From NCBI RefSeq assembly GCF_044547355.1, contig NZ_JBIUAG010000011.1, positions 264,774-328,773 of the forward strand: 64,000 bases of DNA, given 5' to 3'. The position numbers were made by a program, and so were the translations under genes. Below, one piece after another: positions 25,503-33,851 of this stretch. Under the pieces are notes generated by a model. The model saw nothing but the letters and a program-made list of their open reading frames with translations. It was not told the DNA's origin and ran no database searches. How positions within the stretch are numbered: position 1 is the first letter of the stretch; each line of letters opens with the position of its first letter. This DNA comes from Kutzneria sp044547355 (GTDB lineage Bacteria; Actinomycetota; Actinomycetes; Mycobacteriales; Pseudonocardiaceae).

Positions 25503-26428
25503 GCGAACTCGTCGGCTTGGTCGCGCTGTCCCACTCCCCGTTCGCAACCCTCATGCCACCGTCCGATGTGGACGCTCCCGGCGGCGCCTTCCTCGCCGCC
25601 GCCGAACGGGTCCGCCGCGCCGTCGCCGCCCTCCGCCCCGACGCCGTCGTGGTGATCGGGCCGGACCACTTCCACGCCAACTTCTACGACGCCATGCCGC
25701 CTTTCGTGCTGGGTGTGGAGGAGGCCGTCGGCTTCGGCGACTTCGCCAGCCGCGAGGGTCCCCTGCCGGTCGCCGGCGAGCTCGCGTGGTCGGTCCGCGA
25801 CGGCCTCGCCGCCGCTGGCTTCGACCTCTCGCTCTCGTACTCGCTGACCGTGGACCACGGCGTTGTGCAGAGCTACGACATGGTCGTCGGCGACGTGCCC
25901 ATGGTGCCCCTTGTCGTGAACACCGCCGCCCCTCCGCTGCCCAGCATGCCCCGCTGCCTTGAGCTCGGCCGGGCCCTCGGCCGCGTCCTCCGCGCCGCCC
26001 CTTTCCCCGGCCGTGTCCTGATCGTCGCCAGCGGCGGCCTCTCGCATTGGCTGCCCCCCAACGACCCTCGCGACCCCGCGGTCGTGGGCGAGCGCCGGGC
26101 CTCGATGATCCACGGCCGCAAGAACGCCCGCGCCTTCGCGGCCGCCCGTGAGCCCGGCGTGCGGGCCATGGCCGGCGACCCCAACGCCCCCGTCAACTCC
26201 GACTGGGACCGCTGGTTCCTCAAGCAGCTCACTGCCGGCGACCTCGCCCCCATCGCCGCCCTCGGCGACATCGGCCTCGAGTCCCAGGCCGGCAGCGGCG
26301 GCCACGAGATCCGCACCTGGCTCATCGGCGCCGCCGCCCTCGCCCGCCCCCTGGTCTGGACCGACTACGAGGCCGTGCCCGAGTGGATCACCGGCATGGG
26401 CCTGGGCGCCACCTTCCCGGTCGACTAG
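25499..26428 (+). CDS. Class III extradiol ring-cleavage dioxygenase (LigB/MhpB type)
   Basis: The 309-aa enzyme has the LigB-superfamily landmarks: LSHSPF with an iron-ligand histidine near residue 12, VVIGPDHFHANFYDAMPP near residue 52 with the second ligand, SYSLTVDHGVVQ near 118 and IVASGGLSHWLP near 178. It resembles 2,3-dihydroxyphenylpropionate 1,2-dioxygenase and would open a catecholic ring for the hydrolase encoded just upstream (ATGA overlap). The later steps (hydratase, aldolase) are not in the window. Confidence 0.88.
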   Translation: MSELVGLVALSHSPFATLMPPSDVDAPGGAFLAAAERVRRAVAALRPDAVVVIGPDHFHANFYDAMPPFVLGVEEAVGFGDFASREGPLPVAGELAWSVRDGLAAAGFDLSLSYSLTVDHGVVQSYDMVVGDVPMVPLVVNTAAPPLPSMPRCLELGRALGRVLRAAPFPGRVLIVASGGLSHWLPPNDPRDPAVVGERRASMIHGRKNARAFAAAREPGVRAMAGDPNAPVNSDWDRWFLKQLTAGDLAPIAALGDIGLESQAGSGGHEIRTWLIGAAALARPLVWTDYEAVPEWITGMGLGATFPVD

Positions 26429-26735
26429 CCGATCCGGAGAAGCCTGTTCGACGGGGTGCGGTGGTGTGGCCCGCATGGCGCAGCTGCCATATCCGTGGAC
26501 ATGCTGGTGCTGGGGTCGCTAGGGTGGCGCGGCTGCGGAATGCGGTCCGCCGGGGAAAAGAGGAGCGATGATGTTCGTGACGATGACTGGAGCTTCCGTT
26601 CGCCCCCTGGTGACCGCGGGTTTGTGACCCTGCGCGGGTAGCAGCGCACATCCCGGTCCCGCCGGGGCGAGGTGACAGGTGTTGCCGGCCCCAGGCGCCG
26701 CTTGGCGTCTCCGTTCGCCTTCCGGGAGTTCTGCG
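26429..26735. other. 307-bp leader region upstream of the MFS gene
   Basis: No full gene is seen. It contains a 19-codon reading frame with a strong ribosome site (26568-26627) and, after it, GC-rich inverted segments (for example GGCGCC followed by GGCGTC near 26695-26710) that could fold as alternative hairpins. No clear -35/-10 pair was recognised. Confidence 0.4.
26568..26627 (+). CDS. Possible 19-aa leader peptide
   Basis: ATG at 26568 is preceded by AAAGAGGAGCG, the best ribosome site in the surrounding kilobase. The frame encodes MMFVTMTGASVRPLVTAGL and stops 108 bp before the chosen MFS start. Size and position fit a translated attenuator leader, as seen for some drug-efflux genes, but no matching anti-terminator pair could be proved by eye. 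Confidence 0.3.
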   Translation: MMFVTMTGASVRPLVTAGL

Positions 26736-27899
26736 TTGTCCACACGTCAATTCGTAGTGCCTCGCAATGTTCGGTTGTTGAGTTGGTTCAACTTCTGCGG
26801 TGATTTCCGCATGTACGGGCCGATCATGGTCATCTACTTCGCCCAGGTGGCGGGGTCGTATGCCGCCGCGGCCAGTGTGTTGGCGGTGAAGATGCTGGCC
26901 TCGGCGGCGTTCGAGGTGCCAACGGGGGTGCTGTCCGACCGGCTCGGGCGGCGAGGGACGATGATCGCCGGCGCGGTGGCCATGGTGGCCGCCCACGTCG
27001 GGTACGCCAGCGCGCCGGGGTACGGCGTGCTGCTGGCAGCGGTTGTGCTGGAGGGATTGGCGACCGCGTTGTGGAGCGGCAACAACGAATCCCTGCTCTA
27101 CGACACGTTGCTCGAAATCGGTCGGGAGGGGGAGTTCGCCCGGCACTCGGGCCGGGTGAACTCGATGTTCCAGATCGCGCTGGCCGTGGCGGCAGCGATC
27201 GGCGGCGTGGTGGCGGGCGCGTGGTCGCTGCGTGCCGTCGTGGTGTTGTCGGTGGTGCCGCAGGTGTTGTGCCTGCTGGTCGCGTTGGGGATCCGGGAGC
27301 CACGGGTGCACCGGCCGCTGGAGACGAATGTGTTGGGGCACCTGGGATCGGCCCTGCGTGGCATCCGCGGCAATCCGGTGCTACAGCGGATGACGCTGGT
27401 GTCGGCGCTCCGGTACAGCAGCGAAAGCGCGGCCCAGTTGTCGCCGGTGTTCGTGGCCGGTCTGTGGCCACTGTGGACACTCGGCCTGTGGCGCACCTTC
27501 GGCCATGGGGTGGCCTTCGCCGGCTTCCGGGCCAGTGGCTGGGTGATCGGGAAGCTGGGTGCGGCCCGAACGCTGCTGTTCGGTGAGCTGTTCGACGCCG
27601 TGGCGAACACGGTGGCGCTGGTCAAGCCGACGGTGGTTTCGCCCGTGCTGCTGGGATCGCCAGCCTACGGCATCTCGACGATCGCCCAGCAGACGTTGCT
27701 ACAGCGTGAATTCACCGACCGGGAACGGGCGACGATGGGGTCGCTCGCGTCACTGCTGGGCAGCGTGCTCTACGCGCTCGTCGCCCTGGGGGCCGGCCTG
27801 GTGGCCGACCGGTGGGGCATCGTCGCGGCGTTGCTCGGCATCCAGGCAGTGGTGCTGATCGCCCTTCCGCTGGCCTGGTGGGTGAACAGGAGGGCCTAG
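26736..27899 (+). CDS. MFS transporter
   Basis: The 387-aa protein has about 11-12 membrane helices and the MFS loop motif GVLSDRLGRRGTM near residue 63, followed by a 'LEGLATALWSGNNESLLYD' helix seen in MFS proteins of the small-molecule exporter type. A TTG start at 26736, with CGGGAG seven bases upstream, is chosen; a GTG 21 bases further on is possible. Substrate unknown. Its stop shares CTAG with the convergent antiporter gene. Confidence 0.78.
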   Translation: MSTRQFVVPRNVRLLSWFNFCGDFRMYGPIMVIYFAQVAGSYAAAASVLAVKMLASAAFEVPTGVLSDRLGRRGTMIAGAVAMVAAHVGYASAPGYGVLLAAVVLEGLATALWSGNNESLLYDTLLEIGREGEFARHSGRVNSMFQIALAVAAAIGGVVAGAWSLRAVVVLSVVPQVLCLLVALGIREPRVHRPLETNVLGHLGSALRGIRGNPVLQRMTLVSALRYSSESAAQLSPVFVAGLWPLWTLGLWRTFGHGVAFAGFRASGWVIGKLGAARTLLFGELFDAVANTVALVKPTVVSPVLLGSPAYGISTIAQQTLLQREFTDRERATMGSLASLLGSVLYALVALGAGLVADRWGIVAALLGIQAVVLIALPLAWWVNRRA

Positions 27900-29785
27900 C
27901 CGAGTTTCTTGTCCACGAAGCACCAGCGCCAGCTCTCGCCCGGCTCGTAGCTGCGCATCACCGGGTGCCGGGTGTCGCGGAAGTGCTTGTCGGCGTGCTT
28001 GCCCACCGAGGAATCGCAGCACGCCACGTTGCCGCACTTCAGGCACTTCCGCAGGTGCACCCAGGTGATGCCCTCCTCGACGCAGGCGGCGCAGCTGTCC
28101 GCGCTGCTGGCCGGGACGTCCCGCCACTCGTGGGCCAGGTGCTTGCACGCCTCGGCCAGCGAGGCCGGGGCGCGCAGCTCCCGGCCCTCCTGGGGCGGCT
28201 CCTCCTCGTCACGGTCCAACATGGACTCTTCGATGTCGAGCCGCTCCAGGACCCGCCGCAACACCACGTCATCGGCGGTGCCCTTGTCCCGTGCCCGCAA
28301 ACAGTGCTCACGCTCGACCGTCAGCAGTTGCAGGCGCAGCCGGCGGTAGGCGTCGCTCGGCGTCTCGTTGAGCGCGCTCTGCCGGCCCAACTGCTCCCAG
28401 GCCGCGTCGGTGCGGCCCCGGAGACGGTCCCGCAGGCCCTGCACCACCTCCGGCGGGTCCTCCGGCGTGGTGATCTCGTCCAGCTTGACCAGCGCGGCCC
28501 GGACCATGTCGTGCAGCAAAGCCGCTTCCTGCAAGGCATCCTGGGCCGGGTCGGGGCCGGGCAGGCCCATCCGCCGCACCAGCAGCGGCAGCGTCGTGCC
28601 CTGCACCAGCAGTGTGCCCGCCACCACCACGAAGGCCGCCAGCACCAGCACCACCCGCTGCGGCGTGTCGGGCGACAGCACGAACGCCGCCGCCAGTGTC
28701 ACCACCCCGCGCATGCCGGCCCAGCCGATCACCACGGAATACCGCCACGGCCACGCCTTCTTGCGTTTCATGCCCAGCATCGCGGTGAGCCGCTTCTCGG
28801 CGGCCACACCGACCAGCCACAGCATCCGGGTCGCGATCGTCGCCGCCAGCACCGCCGCGCAGATCCACGTCAGCGTCAGCACCGACAGGCCGCTGTGCGC
28901 CACCTCGGTGAGGATGTGCCGCAGTTGCAGGCCGATCAGCAGAAAGACGATGTTCTCCAGCAGGTACGACACCGTCTGCCAGTTGTGCCGGCTGGCCGTG
29001 CGGGCCGCCCCCGACAGCACCCGCGGCGACCGGTGGCCCAGCATCAGGCCGGCCACCACCACCGCCAGCACGCCCGAGCCGTAGATCCTCTCGCCCAGCA
29101 GGTAGGCCACGAACGGCACCGCGAACGACAGCGCCGTGTCGGCCACCGGCTCCGTCAGCTTCATGCGCACCAGCGAGGCCACGAAGCCCACCACCAGGCC
29201 CGCCACCACGCCGCCCACCGCCGCCCACACGAAGTCCAGGCCCACCTGCCACAACGAGATCGAGCCCGCGATCGCCGCGATCGCCGTGCGCAGGGCCACC
29301 AGCGCCGCCGCGTCGTTGAACAGGCTCTCGCCCTCCAGCAGCCGCACCATCTTGCGGGGCATCGCCACCCGGCGGGCCACCGCCGTCGCCGCCACCGCGT
29401 CCGGCGGGGCCACGATCGCCCCCAGCGCGAAGCCCGCCGCCAGCGGCAGGCCCGGGATCACCAGCCACGCCACCACGCCCACGCCCGCCGTCGTGAACAG
29501 GACCAGGCCCACCGACAGCACCGCGATCGGCCCGCGCAGCCGGTTGAAGTCCACCAGCGAGGTCTGGATCGCCGTCGAATAGAGCAGCGGTGGCAGCAGC
29601 CCGACCAGCACCACCTCCGGATCCAGCTGGTACTCCGGCACCCCCGGCACGAACGACACCGCGACGCCCACCACGATCAGGCACAGCGGCGCCGACCAGT
29701 CCAGCCGCCGGGCCACCGCCGTGACCGCCAGCACCGCCACCACCAGGGCCACAATCTCCGCCGCGATCTCCACGCCGCAAATCAT
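27896..29785 (-). CDS. CPA1 Na+/H+ antiporter with C-terminal UBP-type zinc finger
   Basis: The 629-aa protein has 12 or so membrane helices (residues 5-400) with the CPA1 ion-site motifs FALGAIVAPPDAVA near 113 and GESLFNDAAALV near 145. A cytoplasmic helical region (410-540) follows. The last 85 residues form a UBP-type zinc finger: CKHL, CAAC, KCLKCGNVACCD, HADKHF and THPVMRSYEPGESWRWCFVD. This domain binds ubiquitin C-termini in eukaryotes; its bacterial partner is unknown. ATG at 29785 is chosen because the first membrane helix starts right after it; the longer frame upstream reads through a hairpin. Confidence 0.85.
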   Translation of the reverse strand: MICGVEIAAEIVALVVAVLAVTAVARRLDWSAPLCLIVVGVAVSFVPGVPEYQLDPEVVLVGLLPPLLYSTAIQTSLVDFNRLRGPIAVLSVGLVLFTTAGVGVVAWLVIPGLPLAAGFALGAIVAPPDAVAATAVARRVAMPRKMVRLLEGESLFNDAAALVALRTAIAAIAGSISLWQVGLDFVWAAVGGVVAGLVVGFVASLVRMKLTEPVADTALSFAVPFVAYLLGERIYGSGVLAVVVAGLMLGHRSPRVLSGAARTASRHNWQTVSYLLENIVFLLIGLQLRHILTEVAHSGLSVLTLTWICAAVLAATIATRMLWLVGVAAEKRLTAMLGMKRKKAWPWRYSVVIGWAGMRGVVTLAAAFVLSPDTPQRVVLVLAAFVVVAGTLLVQGTTLPLLVRRMGLPGPDPAQDALQEAALLHDMVRAALVKLDEITTPEDPPEVVQGLRDRLRGRTDAAWEQLGRQSALNETPSDAYRRLRLQLLTVEREHCLRARDKGTADDVVLRRVLERLDIEESMLDRDEEEPPQEGRELRAPASLAEACKHLAHEWRDVPASSADSCAACVEEGITWVHLRKCLKCGNVACCDSSVGKHADKHFRDTRHPVMRSYEPGESWRWCFVDKKLG

Positions 29786-29848
29786 CACTCGAACGATCCA
29801 CCCATCACCACCCGAGCCCCCCTCCCCGCCCCCCACCCGCCGCCCCTT

Positions 29849-29907
29849 GACGCTTGGAAGGGGGCTTTCCTCCACTCCGAGTGGAGGAAAGCCCCCTTCC
29901 AAGCGTC
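29849..29907. repeat. Perfect 28-bp inverted repeat
   Basis: Arms 29849-29876 and 29880-29907 are exactly complementary around CCG; recognisable words are CTTGGAAGGGGGC and its complement. It sits between two divergently transcribed genes (antiporter and hydrolase), so it does not terminate either in the usual sense. It might block read-through, be a mobile-element scar or act as a structured site. Confidence 0.75.
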
Positions 29908-29970
29908 CCCACCACGATCGGGGGACCGATCCGTCCAGCGCCAGTATTGGCCTTCCTGGCATCGTCGTTT

Positions 29971-29988
29971 GTGAGAGTGGACTTGCAT
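29971..29988. promoter_or_regulatory. TetR operator-like site 1
   Basis: GTGAGAGTGGACTTGCAT matches the site family shared by the three neighbouring promoters. It is centred 42 bp (four helical turns) upstream of site 2. Confidence 0.55.
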
Positions 29989-30012
29989 GAAGCGGGCGGC
30001 GATCCTAGAGTC

Positions 30013-30030
30013 GTGAGAGTTGACTCTTAC
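30013..30030. promoter_or_regulatory. TetR operator-like site 2
   Basis: GTGAGAGTTGACTCTTAC is an 8-bp inverted repeat with one mismatch. It lies 13 bases before the hydrolase start codon, the same spacing as sites 3 and 4 from their genes. Confidence 0.65.
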
Positions 30031-30043
30031 GAAGGGGCGGGCG

Positions 30044-30811
30044 ATGGTGGTCGATCTCGGGAACGGGCTGACGGTGGATGTGGACGTGCGGGGAGGGGCG
30101 GGGGAGACGGCGCTGGTGCTGCACGGTGGCGCGGGGCCGAGGTCGGTGGCGGGGCTGGCGGGGCTGCTGCCGGGGGATCGGACGGTGCTGACACCGACGC
30201 ACCCGGGGTTCGACGCACGGCCGAGGCCGCAGTGGTGCGACAGCGTGGCCGACCTGGCGGTGGCCTACCTGGACCTGCTTGGACGCCTGGACGCGGAGCG
30301 GGTGCTGGTGGTGGGCAGCTCGATCGGCGGCTGGATCGCGGCGGAGATGGCGACCCGGGACAGCTGGGGGCGGATCGGCGGGGTGGTGCTGCTGAACGCG
30401 GTCGGGATCGACCCTGCGGTCGGGAAGCTGACCGACACCAGGGGATTGCCGCCGCAGCGGCTGGGGGAGCTGGCGTTCGTGAACCCGGCGCTGCGGCTGG
30501 ATCCGTCGACGCTGACGGAGGAGCAGCGGGCGATGGCGGCGGCCAACCAGGAGGCGCTGGCGGTGTACGCGGGGGAGCCGTTCATGTACGACCCGAAGCT
30601 GCGGCGACGGCTGCGCGGGGCGAAGGCGCCGGCGCTGGTGGTGTGGGGCGAGCAGGACGGCATCGCGACCGTCGACTATGGACGGTCGTTCGCGGAGAGC
30701 TTTGCCAGGGGCCGGTTCGTGCCGGCGCCGGGGGCGGGGCACTTCCCGCACATCGAGGCGGCGGAGCTGACGGCGGCGGCGATCGAGGACTTCGTGAAGC
30801 AGGAGTTCTGA
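30044..30811 (+). CDS. Alpha/beta hydrolase under TetR control
   Basis: The 255-aa cytoplasmic enzyme has LHGGAGPRS (oxyanion region), the nucleophile elbow GSSIGGW near residue 90, the acid in VVWGEQDGI and the histidine in GAGHFPHIE. Substrate unknown. ATG at 30044 is chosen for GAAGGGG at 30031-30037 and because operator site 2 ends just upstream. It faces the cupin gene, and both share operator-like sequences with the TetR gene at 31385. Confidence 0.83.
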   Translation: MVVDLGNGLTVDVDVRGGAGETALVLHGGAGPRSVAGLAGLLPGDRTVLTPTHPGFDARPRPQWCDSVADLAVAYLDLLGRLDAERVLVVGSSIGGWIAAEMATRDSWGRIGGVVLLNAVGIDPAVGKLTDTRGLPPQRLGELAFVNPALRLDPSTLTEEQRAMAAANQEALAVYAGEPFMYDPKLRRRLRGAKAPALVVWGEQDGIATVDYGRSFAESFARGRFVPAPGAGHFPHIEAAELTAAAIEDFVKQEF

Positions 30812-30814
30812 CGG

Positions 30815-30842
30815 CGGCGGGCCCCGGGAAAGGGGCCCGCCG
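30815..30842. terminator. Bidirectional terminator between hydrolase and cupin genes
   Basis: Perfect 11-bp GC-rich arms (CGGCGGGCCCC and complement) around GGGAAA sit 3 bp after the hydrolase stop and 7 bp after the convergent cupin stop. Confidence 0.75.
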
Positions 30843-30849
30843 CGGTGGC

Positions 30850-31308
30850 TCAGGCGAAGTCGGTGGCGGGCGTGGTGGCGTAGCGGCTCATGACCTCGAC
30901 GGTGGCGGCGGGCGTCAGGGCGCCGTCGGCGGCGACCACTGCGCGCAGGTCCCGGAAGTACTGCACGTACAGGTCGGGCGTGAAGGTGTTGAGCATGACG
31001 GCCGGCTCGTCGCCGGGATTGGCGAACGTGTGCGGCACACCCGGCGGCACCATGACCAGGGTGCCCTTGGGGGCCACGTGGTCCTGGTCGCCGACGGTGA
31101 ACCGCACGGTGCCGGACACCACGTAGAAGCCCTCGTCGTGCTGGGCGTGCCGGTGCTGCGGCGGCCCGGCGCTGCGCGGGGCCAGGGTGATCTCGCCGAT
31201 GCCCAGCCGGTGCTGGGTGACGCTGCCGTCCTCCATGATCCGCATCCGGGCCGGGCCGAGTTCGATGATCTCGCCGCCGTCCGGGCCGGTGATCGCGACG
31301 TCGGGCAC
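30850..31308 (-). CDS. Cupin domain protein under TetR control
   Basis: The 152-aa single cupin has PPQHRHAQHDEGFYVVSG (motif 1) and KGTLVMVPPGVPHTFAN (motif 2) with complete metal ligands, resembling quercetinase- or sugar-nucleotide-epimerase-like small cupins. It lies next to the alpha/beta hydrolase and is divergent from the TetR gene; an operator-like site (31322-31339) lies 13 bp upstream of its start. Hydrolase and cupin probably modify the compound sensed by the TetR. Confidence 0.8.
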   Translation of the reverse strand: MPDVAITGPDGGEIIELGPARMRIMEDGSVTQHRLGIGEITLAPRSAGPPQHRHAQHDEGFYVVSGTVRFTVGDQDHVAPKGTLVMVPPGVPHTFANPGDEPAVMLNTFTPDLYVQYFRDLRAVVAADGALTPAATVEVMSRYATTPATDFA

Positions 31309-31321
31309 TGGAGCCTCCTTC

Positions 31322-31339
31322 GTGAGAATTGACTCTCAT
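31322..31339. promoter_or_regulatory. TetR operator-like site 3
   Basis: GTGAGAATTGACTCTCAT is an inverted repeat (GTGAGA-ATTGAC-TCTCAT) upstream of the cupin start at 31308. Confidence 0.65.
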
Positions 31340-31354
31340 GAACCTAGCATTGTG

Positions 31355-31372
31355 ATGCAAGTGCTCTCTCAC
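31355..31372. promoter_or_regulatory. TetR operator-like site 4
   Basis: ATGCAAGTGCTCTCTCAC is the reverse-oriented relative of site 1 (ATGCAAGT half shared) and ends 12 bp before the tetR start, so autoregulation is likely. Confidence 0.6.
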
Positions 31373-31384
31373 GAATCGGGTAGC

Positions 31385-31990
31385 ATGGACGGCATGGCGC
31401 AGACCACCTCGGGCCGGGTGAACCAGAAGCTCCGCACCCGCACAGCGATCGTGCGGGCGGCGGCCGAGCTCAGCCGCAGTGGCCGCGAGGTGACGATGCC
31501 CGAGGTGGCCAAGGCGGCCCTGGTGTCGGAAGCCACCGCCTACCGCTACTTCCCGGACCTGGCCTCGCTGCTGCGGGAGGCCATCGCCGGTCAGATACCC
31601 AGCCCGCAAGAGGCGCTGGCCCCGGTCGCCGACTCCGACGACCCGATCGTGCGCATCGCCGCCGCCACCGAGTTCCTGCTGCGGCACGTGCTGGCCCGCC
31701 AGGGTGTGGTGCGGGCGATGATCGCCGCCACCGTCGTCCGCCCCGAGCAGGCCGACGCCCGGCCGGGCATGCGCTTCGGCCTCATCGACTACGCCCTCGC
31801 GCCGCTGGCCGGCACGCTCGGCGGCCGCGACCCGCAGGCGTTGGCCCAGCTCAAGAACGGCCTGGCCGTGGTGGTCAGCGCCGAGGCGCTGTTCTCGCTG
31901 ACCGACCTGCACGGCATGGCGCCCGAGGCGGCCATCGCCAGTCTGGTCCAGACCGCCACCACGCTGACCCGGGCCGCGATCCAGGCGTAG
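31385..31990 (+). CDS. TetR family regulator of the hydrolase/cupin locus
   Basis: The 201-aa protein has an N-terminal helix-turn-helix (VTMPEVAKAALVSEATAYRYF, with Ser-Glu-Ala in the recognition helix) and a helical C-terminal ligand domain. ATG 31385 or 31394 could start it. Four similar 18-bp palindromes lie before this gene, the cupin and the hydrolase, making it the probable repressor of all three. A canonical terminator follows at 32007. Confidence 0.85.
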   Translation: MDGMAQTTSGRVNQKLRTRTAIVRAAAELSRSGREVTMPEVAKAALVSEATAYRYFPDLASLLREAIAGQIPSPQEALAPVADSDDPIVRIAAATEFLLRHVLARQGVVRAMIAATVVRPEQADARPGMRFGLIDYALAPLAGTLGGRDPQALAQLKNGLAVVVSAEALFSLTDLHGMAPEAAIASLVQTATTLTRAAIQA

Positions 31991-32006
31991 CAGCCGTCAC
32001 GTCGAG

Positions 32007-32033
32007 CGCCCCTCGGATACGAGGGGCGTTTTT
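32007..32033 (+). terminator. Rho-independent terminator of tetR
   Basis: A 9-bp stem (CGCCCCTCG with complement) around GATA is followed by five T residues, 16 bp after the tetR stop. Confidence 0.9.
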
Positions 32034-32199
32034 CGTGATCGACAAAGGCGTTGTCGGTGAAGGACAACGGCGACGGTCCATTCAGGACGGACGGCGGCGC
32101 GGCGTCGAACCCGAGCCAAGTTACTCGCCGGTACGTAGTGACTGATCGGCCGTTTGTACGTATAACTTGTTCTAATCCCTCAACGGTGAGGAAGATCAC

Positions 32200-33831
32200 A
32201 TGAGCGAAAAACCATTAGAGACTAACGCTTCTGGTCGACTCTCCCGCCGCGCGTTCATCGCTGGAACAGGTTCTATCTTGGGGGCGGTCGCCCTCGGTGG
32301 TAGGGCGATCGCCGCGCCGGCCGCGTCCGGGCCGATCCAGAGCGGCGCGCACGTGCCCGTGCTGATCATCGGGACCGGGTACGGCGGTTCGGTCGCGGCG
32401 CTGCGGCTGGCCCAGGCCGGCGTCAGCGTGCAGATGGTCGAGATGGGCATGGCCTGGGACACGCCCGGGTCCGACGGCAAGATCTTCGCCAACACCACCA
32501 ACCCCGACGGCCGCTCGTACTGGTTGCGCACCAAGACGAAACAGCCGCTGAGCAACTTCCTCGGCTTCCCCATCGACCGGGACATCCCGCGCTACACCGG
32601 GATCCTGGACGCCGAGGAGTTCGCCGGCATCATCGTCTACCAGGGCCGGGGCGTCGGCGGCGGGTCACTGGTCAACGGCGGCATGGCGGTCACGCCCAAG
32701 CGGGAGAACTTCGGCGCCATCCTGCCCTCGGTCAACGCCGACGAGATGTACGGCACCTACTACCCGCGGGCTAACACCGAACTGGGCGTGGGCCTGATCG
32801 ACCCGGCCTGGTTCGACACCGTGGACTGCTACCAGTACGCGCGGGTCGGCCGCAAACAGGCGCAGCGATCGGGTTTCCCGTTCGTCTTCGTGCCCGACGT
32901 GTACGACTGGGACTACATGAAACAGGAGGCCGCGGGCGCCGTGCCGAAGTCGGCGGTGGCCGGGGAGATCCTGTACGGCAACAACTACGGCAAGAAGTCC
33001 CTGCAGAAGACCTACATTCCCAAGCTGATGGCCACCGGCCGGGTCACCATCTCCCCCCTGCACAAGGTGACCTCGGTCAGCCCGGCCGCCGGCGGCGGCT
33101 ACACCGTGCTGATCGACCAGCTCACCACCACCGGCGACGTCACCGCCACCAAGACCGTCACCGCGGACAAGGTGTTCTTCGCCGCCGGCAGCGTCGGCAC
33201 CAGCAAGCTGCTGACCATGCTCAAGGCCACCGGCAAGCTGCCCAACCTGAGCCCGGAGATCGGCAAGGGCTGGGGCGACAACGGAAACGTCATGGTCGGC
33301 CGGGCCAACTGGCTGTGGGACCCGACCGGCTCGGTGCAGGCCTCCATTCCCTGCGGCGGCATCGACAACTGGGCCGCCGGCGGCGCGTTCGCCGAGGTGG
33401 CCCCGCTGCCGACCGGCATCGAGACCTACGCCTCGTTCTACCTGTCCATCACCAAGAACCCCAACCGCGCGGAGTTCTCCTGGAACGCCGCCGCCAACAA
33501 GGTCGACCTGAGCTGGCAGACGGTGTGGAAGCAGCCGTCCATCGACATGGCCAAGACCATCTTCGACAAGATCAACGCCAAGGAGGCGACGATCTACCGC
33601 TCGGATCTGTTCGGTGTCAACAAGATCTGGGGCGACCACCTCACCTACCACCCGCTGGGCGGCGCGGTGCTCAACCGGGCCACCGACAACTACGGGCGCC
33701 TCAACGGATATCAGGGCCTGTACGCCATCGACGGCTCGCTGATTCCCGGCAACACCAGCGTGAATCCCTTCGTCACCATCACCGCCCTGGCCGAGCGCAA
33801 CATCGAGAAGATCATCGCCACCGACCTGTGA
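32200..33831 (+). CDS. choA: Exported cholesterol oxidase (GMC fold)
   Basis: The 543-aa flavoenzyme has a twin-arginine signal (LSRRAFIAG, residues 14-22, hydrophobic core, AAPAAS). FAD motif LIIGTGYGGSVAALRL starts near residue 55. GQGVGGGSLVNGGM-like sequence (RGVGGGSLVNGG) and the catalytic end DHLTYHPLGG (His) and PGNTSVNPF (Asn) match class I cholesterol oxidase. It oxidises cholesterol and isomerises it to cholest-4-en-3-one outside the cell, reducing O2. The sixth codon is TTA (32215-32217), and the first codons are unusually AT-rich, suggesting bldA-type control. The ribosome site is GAGGAAG. Confidence 0.93.
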   Translation: MSEKPLETNASGRLSRRAFIAGTGSILGAVALGGRAIAAPAASGPIQSGAHVPVLIIGTGYGGSVAALRLAQAGVSVQMVEMGMAWDTPGSDGKIFANTTNPDGRSYWLRTKTKQPLSNFLGFPIDRDIPRYTGILDAEEFAGIIVYQGRGVGGGSLVNGGMAVTPKRENFGAILPSVNADEMYGTYYPRANTELGVGLIDPAWFDTVDCYQYARVGRKQAQRSGFPFVFVPDVYDWDYMKQEAAGAVPKSAVAGEILYGNNYGKKSLQKTYIPKLMATGRVTISPLHKVTSVSPAAGGGYTVLIDQLTTTGDVTATKTVTADKVFFAAGSVGTSKLLTMLKATGKLPNLSPEIGKGWGDNGNVMVGRANWLWDPTGSVQASIPCGGIDNWAAGGAFAEVAPLPTGIETYASFYLSITKNPNRAEFSWNAAANKVDLSWQTVWKQPSIDMAKTIFDKINAKEATIYRSDLFGVNKIWGDHLTYHPLGGAVLNRATDNYGRLNGYQGLYAIDGSLIPGNTSVNPFVTITALAERNIEKIIATDL

Positions 33832-33851
33832 CGGCGGCTGCCGGGGCCGCG

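Noticed and set aside
27812..29974. 720-codon plus-strand frame over the antiporter
   Set aside because: Antisense to a well-supported membrane protein; His/Gln/Arg-rich, typical of GC-rich shadows.
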